The notes below the pieces were generated by a model that had not been told where the DNA came from, did not search any database, and saw only the letters and a list, made by a program, of their open reading frames with translations. 12,393 nt of DNA from an uncultured Clostridia bacterium (GTDB lineage Bacteria > Bacillota > Clostridia > Christensenellales > Aristaeellaceae): contig CALCTW010000049.1 of NCBI GenBank assembly GCA_937907055.1, forward strand, positions 1-12,393, given 5' to 3'. The position numbers and the translations under genes are program-made. Each line of letters starts with the position of its first letter. Position 1 is the stretch's first letter. Below are positions 1-6,681 of this stretch, piece by piece.

Positions 1-285
1 AGATGAACCTGGACGCGATGAGCTGCGGAATGCGCTTACGGCCGGTGAGGAACATGTCCGTGAAGGAGAAGCCGCTGCGGCTCGGCTCGGCGACGAACGT
101 CTTCGCGCGGGGCGTCGGAACGCATGTCGAAAGCGTGATGGTCCTCGAGGCCGACGGCCGGGTCTCGGCGTTCGAGGCGATGGTCGGCCTCGACTGGGCG
201 GCGAACGAGTATCCGAAGGCGTGGGATACGGGCCACAACTGGGGCGGCGCGCAGTTCCGCGTCTACGCCGACGGCGAGATCGTTG
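1..285 (+). other. Foreign fragment: NPCBM-type carbohydrate-binding domain
   Basis: Residues 2-94 of the first frame fit the NPCBM/NEW2 fold found in secreted glycoside hydrolases and sialidase-like proteins. The fit includes an opening LDAMSCGMRLRPV segment, PLRLG, FARGVGTHVES with the family's G-x-GTH signature (37-44), FEAMVGLDW (57-65) and FRVYADGEIV (85-94). None of this occurs in IorA. The DNA is very GC-rich (42 of 60 bases in 61-120 by hand count), with many CGG, TCG and GCG codons. It probably comes from another organism rich in secreted glycosidases, possibly a Verrucomicrobiota or Planctomycetota relative; that source is a guess. Both ends are open: the domain starts at the contig edge and ends at the joint near 264-290. 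Confidence 0.7.
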
Positions 286-1202
286 ATGGCTCTGCCAAGA
301 CTGATGTTTCCGGCGACTATTTCGCATCTCAGATCGCCAAGGTGAGAGCAGACTCATCTGTCAAGGCTGTCGTGTTCAGAGTGAATTCCCCTGGTGGCAG
401 CGTCCTCGCGTCTGAGAAGATCAAGAATCTCTTCGGGACCGGCGCGAAGGAGCTTCCGGCGGATAATATGCCCGCCCGTCCTCCCGTGCTTTGTCCGGGC
501 TGCCCGCATCGCGCCACCTTCTTTGCCTTCAAGCAGCTGGGGCTGCACGTGATGGGCGATATCGGCTGCTACACCCTGTGCGCGCTGCCGCCCATCGAGT
601 GCATGGACGCCACCCTGTGCATGGGCGCTTCCATCGGCATGGCGCACGGCATGGAAAAGGCGCAGGGCCGTGAATTCAGTAAGAAGACAGTTGCCGTTCT
701 GGGCGACAGCACCTTCATCCACAGTGGTATTACAGGCCTTGTGGACGCGGTTTATGACCGCAGCGCCATCACGGTCGTCATTCTGGATAACCGCATCACC
801 GCCATGACCGGTCATCAGCAGAACCCGGCTACCGGCTACAATATCTACGGCGAGGAAGCCCCGCAGCTGAATATCGAAGCCCTGTGCGAGAGCATCGGTG
901 CTCATGTGGTCATCCATGATCCTCATGATATCAAGGGCTTCAAGAAGGTGCTGCAGGCTGAACTGAACTATGACGGCGTATCTGTGGTCATCGCCCGCCG
1001 TCCCTGCGCGCTGCTGGATAAGAGCCGCAAGGTCGCGGTTAAGATCGACGGCTGCCGTGACTGCGGCGCCTGCATGAAGCTGAGCTGCCCCGCGCTGGAG
1101 CATGGCGAAAACGGTGTTCATGTCAATGACACCCTGTGTGTCGGCTGCGGTCTGTGCGAGACGGTGTGCCCCTTCTCCGCGATCAAAGGAGGGAATGAAT
1201 AA
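3..1202 (+). CDS. iorA: Indolepyruvate:ferredoxin oxidoreductase alpha subunit, C-terminal part, with a foreign (chimeric) 5' end
   Basis: Only residues from about 143 to 399 of this 399-residue frame are IorA, the thiamine-pyrophosphate subunit that with IorB oxidatively decarboxylates arylpyruvates to arylacyl-CoA using ferredoxin. Visible are ARPPVLCPGCPHR (158-170), the cofactor-binding half with GDIGCY (185-190) and GDSTFIHSG (234-242), then DNRITAMTGHQQNP (262-275). Two ferredoxin-type [4Fe-4S] cysteine clusters follow: CRDCGACMKLSCP (351-363) and CVGCGLCETVCP (379-390). Full-length IorA is usually about 580-620 residues, so the whole N-terminal half is absent. It is replaced in frame by an NPCBM fragment (about 2-94) and an SppA fragment (about 90-141), listed separately. 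The ATG at 3 is therefore probably not a real start. The stop overlaps the iorB start by one base. IorA identity is very sure; the fused protein is most likely an assembly artefact. Confidence 0.85.
   Translation: MNLDAMSCGMRLRPVRNMSVKEKPLRLGSATNVFARGVGTHVESVMVLEADGRVSAFEAMVGLDWAANEYPKAWDTGHNWGGAQFRVYADGEIVDGSAKTDVSGDYFASQIAKVRADSSVKAVVFRVNSPGGSVLASEKIKNLFGTGAKELPADNMPARPPVLCPGCPHRATFFAFKQLGLHVMGDIGCYTLCALPPIECMDATLCMGASIGMAHGMEKAQGREFSKKTVAVLGDSTFIHSGITGLVDAVYDRSAITVVILDNRITAMTGHQQNPATGYNIYGEEAPQLNIEALCESIGAHVVIHDPHDIKGFKKVLQAELNYDGVSVVIARRPCALLDKSRKVAVKIDGCRDCGACMKLSCPALEHGENGVHVNDTLCVGCGLCETVCPFSAIKGGNE
273..430 (+). other. sppA: Foreign fragment: signal peptide peptidase SppA (protease IV)
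   Basis: Residues 90-141 of the first frame match the S49 peptidase SppA. The match runs from DGEIVDGSAKTDVSGDYFASQIAKV to the hallmark VKAVVFRVNSPGGSVLASEKIK, part of the region ahead of the catalytic serine. The match stops abruptly at about residue 141, before the expected GKPVV and SGGY segments. GC is lower (31 of 60 bases in 301-360) and both arginines of the fragment use AGA, unlike the CGC/CGT habit of the genes that follow. Phrasing such as VRADSSVKAVVFRVNSPGGSVLASEKI resembles Bacteroidota SppA, which is inference. This is a fragment of about 50 codons, not a functional gene. Confidence 0.75.
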
Positions 1203-1768
1203 TGAACGGAAATATCATTATCGTCGGCGTCGGCGGGCAGGGCATCCTGCTCACCAGCAAGATCCTGGGCTATCTGGCGCTGAAAATGGGCAAGGATATC
1301 AAGGTGAGCGAAGTACACGGCATGAGCCAGCGCGGCGGCAGCGTTATTACGCACGTCCGCATCGGCGACGCGATCGCTTCTCCGCTCATCAGCGCGGCTG
1401 AGGCTGATTATGTCCTTTCCTTCGAGATGCTGGAGGCCCTTCGCGCGGAGCCCTTCCTGAAGGAGGACGGCGTGATGATCTACAATACCCAGCGCATGCT
1501 GCCCATGCCCGTCATCAGCGGAAAGGCGCAGTATCCCGAGCAGCTGCCCGCGGCAAAGCGGCAGGTGGCGCTGGACGCGCTTACGCTGGCGAAGGAAGCC
1601 GGTTCCGCGCGCAGCGTGAATATCGTGCTGCTGGGTGTGCTCTCCGCTTTCTCTGAATGGGAACAGCAGGAGTGGGAAGACGCCATTGCCGCCTGTGTGC
1701 CGCAGAAGACCCTGGAAACCAACCTCAAGGCCTTTGAAGCCGGACGCAAAGCCGCAAAGGGAGAATGA
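1202..1768 (+). CDS. iorB: Indolepyruvate:ferredoxin oxidoreductase beta subunit
   Basis: This is the small (gamma-type) subunit of the 2-ketoacid oxidoreductase. It pairs with IorA to convert arylpyruvate plus CoA to arylacyl-CoA, CO2 and reduced ferredoxin in the cytoplasm. At 188 residues it has the usual length. The N-terminus carries GVGGQG (9-14) in a Rossmann-like start, followed by the family signature HGMSQRGGSV (39-48) and SFEMLEALR. The ATG shares one base with the iorA stop (TAATG) and is preceded by AAAGGAGGG at 1185-1193, 8 bases upstream, so the two subunits are translationally coupled. It overlaps or abuts paaK downstream. No anomaly is seen. Confidence 0.95.
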   Translation: MNGNIIIVGVGGQGILLTSKILGYLALKMGKDIKVSEVHGMSQRGGSVITHVRIGDAIASPLISAAEADYVLSFEMLEALRAEPFLKEDGVMIYNTQRMLPMPVISGKAQYPEQLPAAKRQVALDALTLAKEAGSARSVNIVLLGVLSAFSEWEQQEWEDAIAACVPQKTLETNLKAFEAGRKAAKGE

Positions 1769-1773
1769 TCCTT

Positions 1774-3081
1774 ATGCTTGAAAGTTATATTTTCGATAAA
1801 AAAGCCGAGACGATGAGCCGGGACGAGATCCACGCGGTCCAGACCGAAGGCCTGAAAAAGTGTGTTCGCCGGGTCTATGACAATGTGCCCTTCTACAGGG
1901 CCAAGATGGACGCGCTGGGAGTACGCCCGGATGATATCCGGGATGCCGATGACATCGTGAAGCTGCCCTTCACCGAAAAGCAGGATCTGCGCGATAACTA
2001 TCCCTACGGCCTCTTTGCCGCGCCCATGAAGGAGATCACCCGCATCCACGCTTCCTCCGGCACCACCGGCAAGCCCACTGTCGCGGGATATACGAAAAAC
2101 GATCTGGATATCTGGGCGGAGCTGGTCGCCCGTTGTCTGGCGGCTGCCGGCGTTACCGATAAAGATATCGTGCACGTGGCCTATGGCTATGGTCTGTTTA
2201 CCGGCGGTCTGGGCGCGCATGACGGCGCCACCCGTATCGGCGCGACCGTTGTGCCTGTCAGCGGCGGCAACACGCAGCGTCAGTTGATGCTGCTGCAGGA
2301 TTTTAAGCCCACCGTGCTGGCTTGTACGCCCTCCTACGCGCTCAATCTGGCCGATTCCATGCAGAAGGCCGGTATCAGCACAGATCAGATCGCGCTGCAG
2401 GCAGGCGTCTTCGGCGCCGAGCCGTGGACGGAAGAAATGCGCGGCGAGATCGAGCGCATGCTGAACATCAAGGCCTATGATATTTACGGTCTGACCGAAA
2501 TGATGGGCCCCGGTGTGGCGATCGACTGTCCCGCCCGTCTGGGACTGCATGTGTGGGAGGATCATTTCCTGCCCGAGATCATCGATAAGGATCTGGCGCA
2601 GGTGCCGGACGGAACGGAAGGCGAGCTGGTCATCACTTCCTTCTCCAAGGAAGGCATGCCCCTGCTGCGCTACCGCACCCACGACCTGTCCGCGCTTTCC
2701 AATACGCCCTGCCCCTGCGGCAGAACACACCGCCGTATCCGCCGCATCCATGCCCGCAGCGATGATATGCTCATCATCCGCGGCGTGAATGTGTTCCCCT
2801 CCCAGATCGAGCATGCTCTGCTTCAGGTCCCCGGTGTCACTCCCAATTATCAGGTGATCGTGGATCGCAAGGGCACGCTGGACACCCTTGAGGTGCAGGT
2901 GGAGGTTGAACGCAATATGTTCACCGATACCGTGCGTGATCTGGAAACGCTGCAGAAGCGTATTCAGGCGCAGCTGGCCAGCGATGTGCTCATCACCTGC
3001 CAGGTCAAGCTTTGCCAGCCGGATACCCTGCCCCGCAGCGAGGGCAAGGCAAAGCGTGTGATCGATCACCGCAAGCTGTGA
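1774..3081 (+). CDS. paaK: Phenylacetate-CoA ligase (AMP-forming)
   Basis: This ANL-superfamily adenylating enzyme turns phenylacetate or a related arylacetate, ATP and CoA into arylacetyl-CoA, AMP and PPi. Its 435 residues match the family length. Visible motifs are ASSGTTGKPT (93-102, phosphate loop), YGLTEMMGPGVA (238-249, adenine/acid pocket), RYRTHDLS (299-306, with the ribose-binding Asp), RSDDMLIIRGVNVFPSQIE (328-346, hinge to the C-terminal lid) and a terminal SEGKAKRVID with the probable catalytic Lys425. An earlier in-frame ATG at 1765 overlaps the iorB stop, but the GGAG at 1760-1763 lies only one base before it and 10 bases before the ATG at 1774. I therefore prefer 1774. The ior–paaK–ACT order is widespread in anaerobes and implies aryl-acid metabolism rather than aerobic phenylacetate breakdown, since no paaABC genes are present. 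Confidence 0.95.
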   Translation: MLESYIFDKKAETMSRDEIHAVQTEGLKKCVRRVYDNVPFYRAKMDALGVRPDDIRDADDIVKLPFTEKQDLRDNYPYGLFAAPMKEITRIHASSGTTGKPTVAGYTKNDLDIWAELVARCLAAAGVTDKDIVHVAYGYGLFTGGLGAHDGATRIGATVVPVSGGNTQRQLMLLQDFKPTVLACTPSYALNLADSMQKAGISTDQIALQAGVFGAEPWTEEMRGEIERMLNIKAYDIYGLTEMMGPGVAIDCPARLGLHVWEDHFLPEIIDKDLAQVPDGTEGELVITSFSKEGMPLLRYRTHDLSALSNTPCPCGRTHRRIRRIHARSDDMLIIRGVNVFPSQIEHALLQVPGVTPNYQVIVDRKGTLDTLEVQVEVERNMFTDTVRDLETLQKRIQAQLASDVLITCQVKLCQPDTLPRSEGKAKRVIDHRKL

Positions 3082-3101
3082 TATTTATTCTGCTGTTCAT
3101 A

Positions 3102-3130
3102 TTGACAGTTGTCCTGACGGCGCGGATACT
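3102..3130 (+). promoter_or_regulatory. Candidate sigma-A-type promoter ahead of the ACT-domain gene
   Basis: TTGACA at 3102-3107 and GATACT at 3125-3130 are separated by 17 bases, inside the 96-base gap after paaK. The -35 is perfect and the -10 has one mismatch to TATAAT. Initiation would be near 3137, about 40 bases before the ATG at 3178. It may let the ACT protein and alr be transcribed independently of iorAB–paaK. No terminator is visible in the gap, so read-through is also likely. Confidence 0.55.
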
Positions 3131-3177
3131 TTTCCGAGTTTGAAAGCATCCATGCCGGATGTGAAAGGAAGGCCCTT

Positions 3178-3606
3178 ATGTTTGCAAAGCAGATTTCTGT
3201 TTTTGTGCAGAATACCGCGGGTAAGGCCGCGGAATTTACCCGGATCCTGGGCGAAAAGAATGTGGATCTGATGTCCATCTCCATTGCTGATACGGCAGAT
3301 TTCGGCATCATCCGCATGATCACCAAGGATGTCACCCACGCGATCGCGGTCGCGGAAGCGGCCGGATATACCACGGTCATTACTGATGTCATCGCGGTCA
3401 AGGTGGAGGATCGTCCCGGCGGTCTGGCTGATGTTCTGGAAGCGCTGAAGGATCATCAGGTCAGTGTGGAATATATGTATTCCTTCACCCGTCCTGTGGA
3501 TGGGCACGCTGTGATCGTTATGCGCGTGGATGATAATATCAACGCGATCAAGGCGCTGGACGGAAAGGCCGCACTGCTCTCTCAGGATGAGCTGTGCAGG
3601 CTCTGA
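3178..3606 (+). CDS. Tandem ACT-domain protein
   Basis: The 142 residues consist of two consecutive ACT domains, about 3-70 and 72-140, with no catalytic domain. The first opens QISVFVQNTAGKAAEFTRIL and contains NVDLMSISIADTADFGIIRMI. The second opens VIAVKVEDRPGGLADVLEAL and contains VSVEYMYSFTRP and HAVIVMRVDD. ACT domains bind small ligands, most often amino acids, at dimer interfaces. Stand-alone double-ACT proteins next to ior and paaK are common in anaerobic Bacteria and Archaea, so a role in sensing an aromatic amino acid or modulating this pathway is a reasonable inference, not shown by the sequence. The start at 3178 is set by AAGGAAGG at 3165-3172, five bases upstream. Confidence 0.9.
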   Translation: MFAKQISVFVQNTAGKAAEFTRILGEKNVDLMSISIADTADFGIIRMITKDVTHAIAVAEAAGYTTVITDVIAVKVEDRPGGLADVLEALKDHQVSVEYMYSFTRPVDGHAVIVMRVDDNINAIKALDGKAALLSQDELCRL

Positions 3607-3633
3607 TCTTGAGCGGACGGAGGCTGTCTGACT

Positions 3634-4731
3634 GTGCAATGCCGTAATACCTATATCGAGGTCGATCTTTCCGCGATCGCCGAAAATACCCGCGCCCTGA
3701 AAAAATGGGTGGGGGAAAAGAGAATACTGGCTGTGGTCAAGGCGAACGCCTACGGCCATGGCATTCTTCCCGTTGCAAGGACCGCTCTGGATAACGGCGC
3801 GGAGATGCTGGGCGTGGCCATTCCGGAGGAAGGGGTGGAGCTGCGCCGGAACGGCATCACCGCCCCGATCCTGATCCTGGGCGGTGTCAATCACTTTGGC
3901 GCGGAGACCGCCGTCCGTTACCGCCTCACCTGCACGGTGTTCGATCTGAACGGTGTCCGCCAGTTGGCGGATGCCTGCCGCACCCTTCAGAAGGAAGCGG
4001 ACGTGCATATCAAGCTGGATACCGGCATGGGCCGCATCGGTGTGCGCACGGCGGACGAGGTGCAGCGCGTGCTGGAGGAGATCCGGCGGAATCCCGCCCT
4101 TCATCTCACCGGCGCGTTCACCCATTTTTCGGACGCGGACGGCGAGACTGAAGACTATACGCTTTCCCAGATGCGGCGCTATGAGGAACTCAGCGCCCTG
4201 CTTCCCTCCGGCATCATTCATCACGCCGCTGCCAGCGCCGGTATGCTGCGCTTCCCGAACGCGCATTATGATATGGTGCGCGCGGGGATCGCGCTGTACG
4301 GCTGCGCGCCGGTCCCGACCGGTCTTTCCCTGCGCCCCGCGCTCAGCTTTTATTCCGAGATCGTGTATGTAAAGCAGGTCTCTGCCGGAGATCAGCTCAG
4401 CTACGGCCGCACCTTTACGGCGCCGGCTCCGATGACGGTCGCGACGGTCGCGGTCGGTTACGGTGATGGTTATCATCGCGCGGCGGGGGAGAAGGCCTAT
4501 GTCCTTATCCACGGAAAGCGCTGCAAAGTGCTCGGACGCGTGTGCATGGATCAGATGCTGGTCGATGTGACCGGGATCGATGCCGGGATCGGCGATCAGG
4601 TCGTGCTGCTCGGCCGTCAGGAGCAGGAAGTGATCAGCGCGGACGAACTGGCCTCCTGGTCCGGCACCATCAGCTGGGAAGTGCTGCTTTCGGCGACCGC
4701 GCGTGTGCCGGTCAATTATATCGGTGAATGA
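3634..4731 (+). CDS. alr: Alanine racemase
   Basis: This PLP enzyme interconverts L- and D-alanine and supplies D-alanine for peptidoglycan. The 365 residues give a full-length fold: a TIM barrel with the PLP lysine in AVVKANAYGHG (Lys36), HIKLDTGMGRIG (125-136), THFSDAD (163-169) and MVRAGIALYG (214-223). The C-terminal beta domain supplies the second catalytic base, Tyr257 in QLSYGRTF, and the CMDQMLVDV segment (304-312). Translation starts at GTG 3634, with GACGGAGG about 10 bases upstream. A start at GTG is supported because the conserved IEVDLSAIAENTRALK begins eight residues in. It lies 27 bases after the ACT gene and is probably cotranscribed with it. No anomaly is seen. Confidence 0.96.
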   Translation: MQCRNTYIEVDLSAIAENTRALKKWVGEKRILAVVKANAYGHGILPVARTALDNGAEMLGVAIPEEGVELRRNGITAPILILGGVNHFGAETAVRYRLTCTVFDLNGVRQLADACRTLQKEADVHIKLDTGMGRIGVRTADEVQRVLEEIRRNPALHLTGAFTHFSDADGETEDYTLSQMRRYEELSALLPSGIIHHAAASAGMLRFPNAHYDMVRAGIALYGCAPVPTGLSLRPALSFYSEIVYVKQVSAGDQLSYGRTFTAPAPMTVATVAVGYGDGYHRAAGEKAYVLIHGKRCKVLGRVCMDQMLVDVTGIDAGIGDQVVLLGRQEQEVISADELASWSGTISWEVLLSATARVPVNYIGE

Positions 4732-4771
4732 CCTTAATTTGTGAATCATCTTCTTAAGGAAGGAACAAAAC

Positions 4772-5566
4772 ATGGCGAATCAGAAAAAGAAAAAGCCGGT
4801 TTATAAGCCCTATCTGAAAGGCCCCGCGTTCAACAGCAGTGTGATCAAGCTGGCGATGAAGCTGTTCTCTTATCAGATCATCTTTGTCGTGCTTTATCTG
4901 CTGATGAGCATGCCGCTCTCAGCCGGCAGCACGGTCCTTCGCGCTGTTGTCGCGCTGGCGGTCGTCCTGATCTGCGGCACCTTCGTTTTCGCGGAAGGTC
5001 AGCGTGTGGGCGTGTCCGAGGCCGCGCACGGCGAGATCAGCTATAATCGCCGCGAGGAAGGCAAGGAAGTCGATCCCAAGGATCTGAATCAGAGCTTCAA
5101 TCCTGTAAAACCGGTGATCGTTGTGGCGATCGCGGTCCTGATCCCGTTCCTGATCTGTCTGGCTTATGCCCTGATGGCAACACAGGAGGAATATACACTG
5201 CAGCTTCTGCCGTCGTGGGCTTCCTCCGCTTCCGGCTTTGATGACGCGGCCGGTCTGGCCTACTATAATGCCGGACGCGCGTTTGGTATTCAGGATCTGC
5301 TGCGTATCCTGACCCGTACCCTAATCTTCCCGTTCGTTACCATTGTGCCGACGACTGAGTACGCCGCGCGTCTCACGGTCGACCGTCTGAGCCCGATCCT
5401 TGTCATCCTGCCGTTCCTCGGCTATCTCCCCGGTTACTGGACCGGCCGCCGTCTGAGAGCGAATATGCACGGTGATATCGACAAGAACAAACGCCGCGTG
5501 AACAGGCAGCGCAAATTGGCCGAGCGCAAGCGTGAAGAACGCCGCAAGTCTACGGAGCTGATCTGA
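4772..5566 (+). CDS. Unrecognised multi-pass membrane protein with basic C-terminal tail
   Basis: I do not recognise this 264-residue protein. It has a lysine-rich N-terminus (KKKKPVYKPYLKG) and about five hydrophobic segments, near residues 31-51, 54-74, 112-135, 177-193 and 205-223. The loop between the second and third segments is polar (about 75-110, with YNRREEGKEVDPKDLNQSF). The loop between the third and fourth is probably outside, with Ser/Ala and Tyr residues (137-172). A very basic tail follows (225-261, KNKRRVNRQRKLAERKREERRK). By the positive-inside rule the tail would be cytoplasmic, where it could contact nucleic acid or acidic lipid; that is inference. RBS AAGGAAGG at 4756-4763. 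The stop overlaps the rsmD start by one base (TGATG), implying coupled translation. No function is claimed. Confidence 0.85.
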   Translation: MANQKKKKPVYKPYLKGPAFNSSVIKLAMKLFSYQIIFVVLYLLMSMPLSAGSTVLRAVVALAVVLICGTFVFAEGQRVGVSEAAHGEISYNRREEGKEVDPKDLNQSFNPVKPVIVVAIAVLIPFLICLAYALMATQEEYTLQLLPSWASSASGFDDAAGLAYYNAGRAFGIQDLLRILTRTLIFPFVTIVPTTEYAARLTVDRLSPILVILPFLGYLPGYWTGRRLRANMHGDIDKNKRRVNRQRKLAERKREERRKSTELI

Positions 5567-6147
5567 TGCGAATCATTGCCGGAGAAAAAAAGTCCCGTAA
5601 GCTGATCGCGCCGGATGGGCTGGATACAAGGCCGACCGGCGATAAAGCCCGTGAGGCACTGTTCAGCATATTGGGTTCCCGAGTCTGGGATTGTTCCTTT
5701 CTGGATCTCTATGCCGGGAGCGGCGCTGTCGCGCTGGAGGCGCTCAGCCGGGGGGCCGGAGAGGCAGTCCTCTGTGATAAGGATCGGAAAGCCGCGAAGG
5801 CGATCCTCGCCAACATCACCGCGCTGGATTATGCCGCCAGAGCCCGTTTTCTGCCGATGACCGATCTGACGGCGGTCGAAACGCTTTCCCGCGAGGGGAA
5901 ATGCTTTGATATCGTCTTTCTGGATCCGCCTTATGCCATGGATACCGCGCCGATCTGCGAAAAGATGCGGGAATCCGGCCTGATCGGCTCCGATACCCTG
6001 CTTGTGATCGAACACCGTCATGAAACGCCGCCCGCGCTTTCCGAAGCGTTTATGCTCACAGACCGCCGCCGTTACGGCATCGCCGGGATCAGTTTTTATA
6101 AAATTGTAACAGATACCAATCTTGAACAAACCTCCGAAGGAGAGTAA
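5566..6147 (+). CDS. rsmD: 16S rRNA (guanine966-N2)-methyltransferase
   Basis: This SAM-dependent methyltransferase methylates G966 (E. coli numbering) in 16S rRNA during small-subunit assembly. It has 193 residues, the normal size. The N-terminus has the family signature MRIIAGEKKSRKL and RPTGDKAREALFSIL (22-36). SAM motif I is FLDLYAGSGAVALEALSRGA (45-64), and the catalytic N6/N2-type motif is DPPY (120-123) in IVFLDPPYAMD. The ATG overlaps the upstream membrane-protein stop by one base. Its own stop is four bases before the coaD ATG, and the coaD ribosome binding site lies inside the rsmD end. The rsmD–coaD pair is a standard arrangement in Bacillota. Confidence 0.96.
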   Translation: MRIIAGEKKSRKLIAPDGLDTRPTGDKAREALFSILGSRVWDCSFLDLYAGSGAVALEALSRGAGEAVLCDKDRKAAKAILANITALDYAARARFLPMTDLTAVETLSREGKCFDIVFLDPPYAMDTAPICEKMRESGLIGSDTLLVIEHRHETPPALSEAFMLTDRRRYGIAGISFYKIVTDTNLEQTSEGE

Positions 6148-6151
6148 AATA

Positions 6152-6634
6152 ATGTTGGAAGCCTGTCTGTTTCCCGGTTCCTTTGATCCGGTCACGAACG
6201 GTCATCTGGATATCATCCGCAGGGCTGCCGCGCTGTTTGAAAAAGTCTATGTTGGCGTCCTGTATAACCCCGATAAGCAGGGCACCTTCGCCCCGGAGGA
6301 GAGGGCGGAACTGATCCGTCTTTCCTGCGCGGATCTTCCCAATGTGGAGGTTTGTGTATCCGGCGGTCTGACGGTCGATCTGTTAAAGGATCTCGGCGTT
6401 CGCGTCGCTGTGCGCGGAGTGCGCTCCGCCGCCGATCTTGAAAGCGAAAGCCTGATGGCCCGTGTGAACAGGCAGTTGTATCCTGAGATGGAAACGCTCT
6501 TCCTGCCGGCTTCCGCCGCGCAGCAGGATGTCAGCTCCTCCATCGTACGGCAGATCGCGTCCTTTGGCGGGGATGTTTCCATGTTCGTTCCTGCTCCGGT
6601 CGCTGAGGCCGTGCGCCGTAAATTCAATCTATGA
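6152..6634 (+). CDS. coaD: Phosphopantetheine adenylyltransferase
   Basis: CoaD transfers AMP from ATP to 4'-phosphopantetheine, giving dephospho-CoA, the penultimate step of coenzyme A synthesis. The protein is 160 residues, exactly the usual length when the ATG at 6152 is used. AAGGAGAG at 6138-6144 is well spaced before it. A longer reading from TTG at 6122 would add ten residues (NKPPKESKI) that belong to rsmD and the ribosome binding site. Nucleotidyltransferase motifs are clear: GSFDPVTNGHLD (9-20, T-x-G-H with Thr15 and His18), AVRGVRSAADLESE (86-99) and DVSSSIVR (126-133, the ISSTxxR equivalent). CoA produced here is also a substrate of the IorAB and PaaK reactions upstream, though that link is not specific. 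Confidence 0.97.
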   Translation: MLEACLFPGSFDPVTNGHLDIIRRAAALFEKVYVGVLYNPDKQGTFAPEERAELIRLSCADLPNVEVCVSGGLTVDLLKDLGVRVAVRGVRSAADLESESLMARVNRQLYPEMETLFLPASAAQQDVSSSIVRQIASFGGDVSMFVPAPVAEAVRRKFNL

Positions 6635-6681
6635 TCATTCTTTTTTATCGACCGACTTATTTTTGACAGGAGGACCCTAAA

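Noticed and set aside
1480..3069. 529-codon open frame on the - strand across paaK
   Set aside because: It is exactly antisense to a well-supported enzyme gene, its product is a His/Gly/Arg/Gln-rich mixture without domains, and it has no ribosome binding site. Long antisense frames are a by-product of the codon bias here.
4505..4513. DnaA-box-like TTATCCACG
   Set aside because: Single, one mismatch, inside alr coding sequence, with no neighbouring boxes or AT-rich unwinding region.
3097..4773. 558-codon open frame on the - strand across the ACT gene and alr
   Set aside because: It covers two confirmed + strand genes and an intergenic promoter, has biased composition and no recognisable motif; codon-bias shadow.
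6122..6151. TTG start giving a longer CoaD
   Set aside because: It translates the end of rsmD and the ribosome binding site; the ATG at 6152 gives the exact family length.
6663..6668. TTGACA ahead of the coiled-coil gene as a -35 element
   Set aside because: A -10 would have to lie inside the coding start, where no TATAAT-like sequence occurs, and the element runs into the ribosome binding site.
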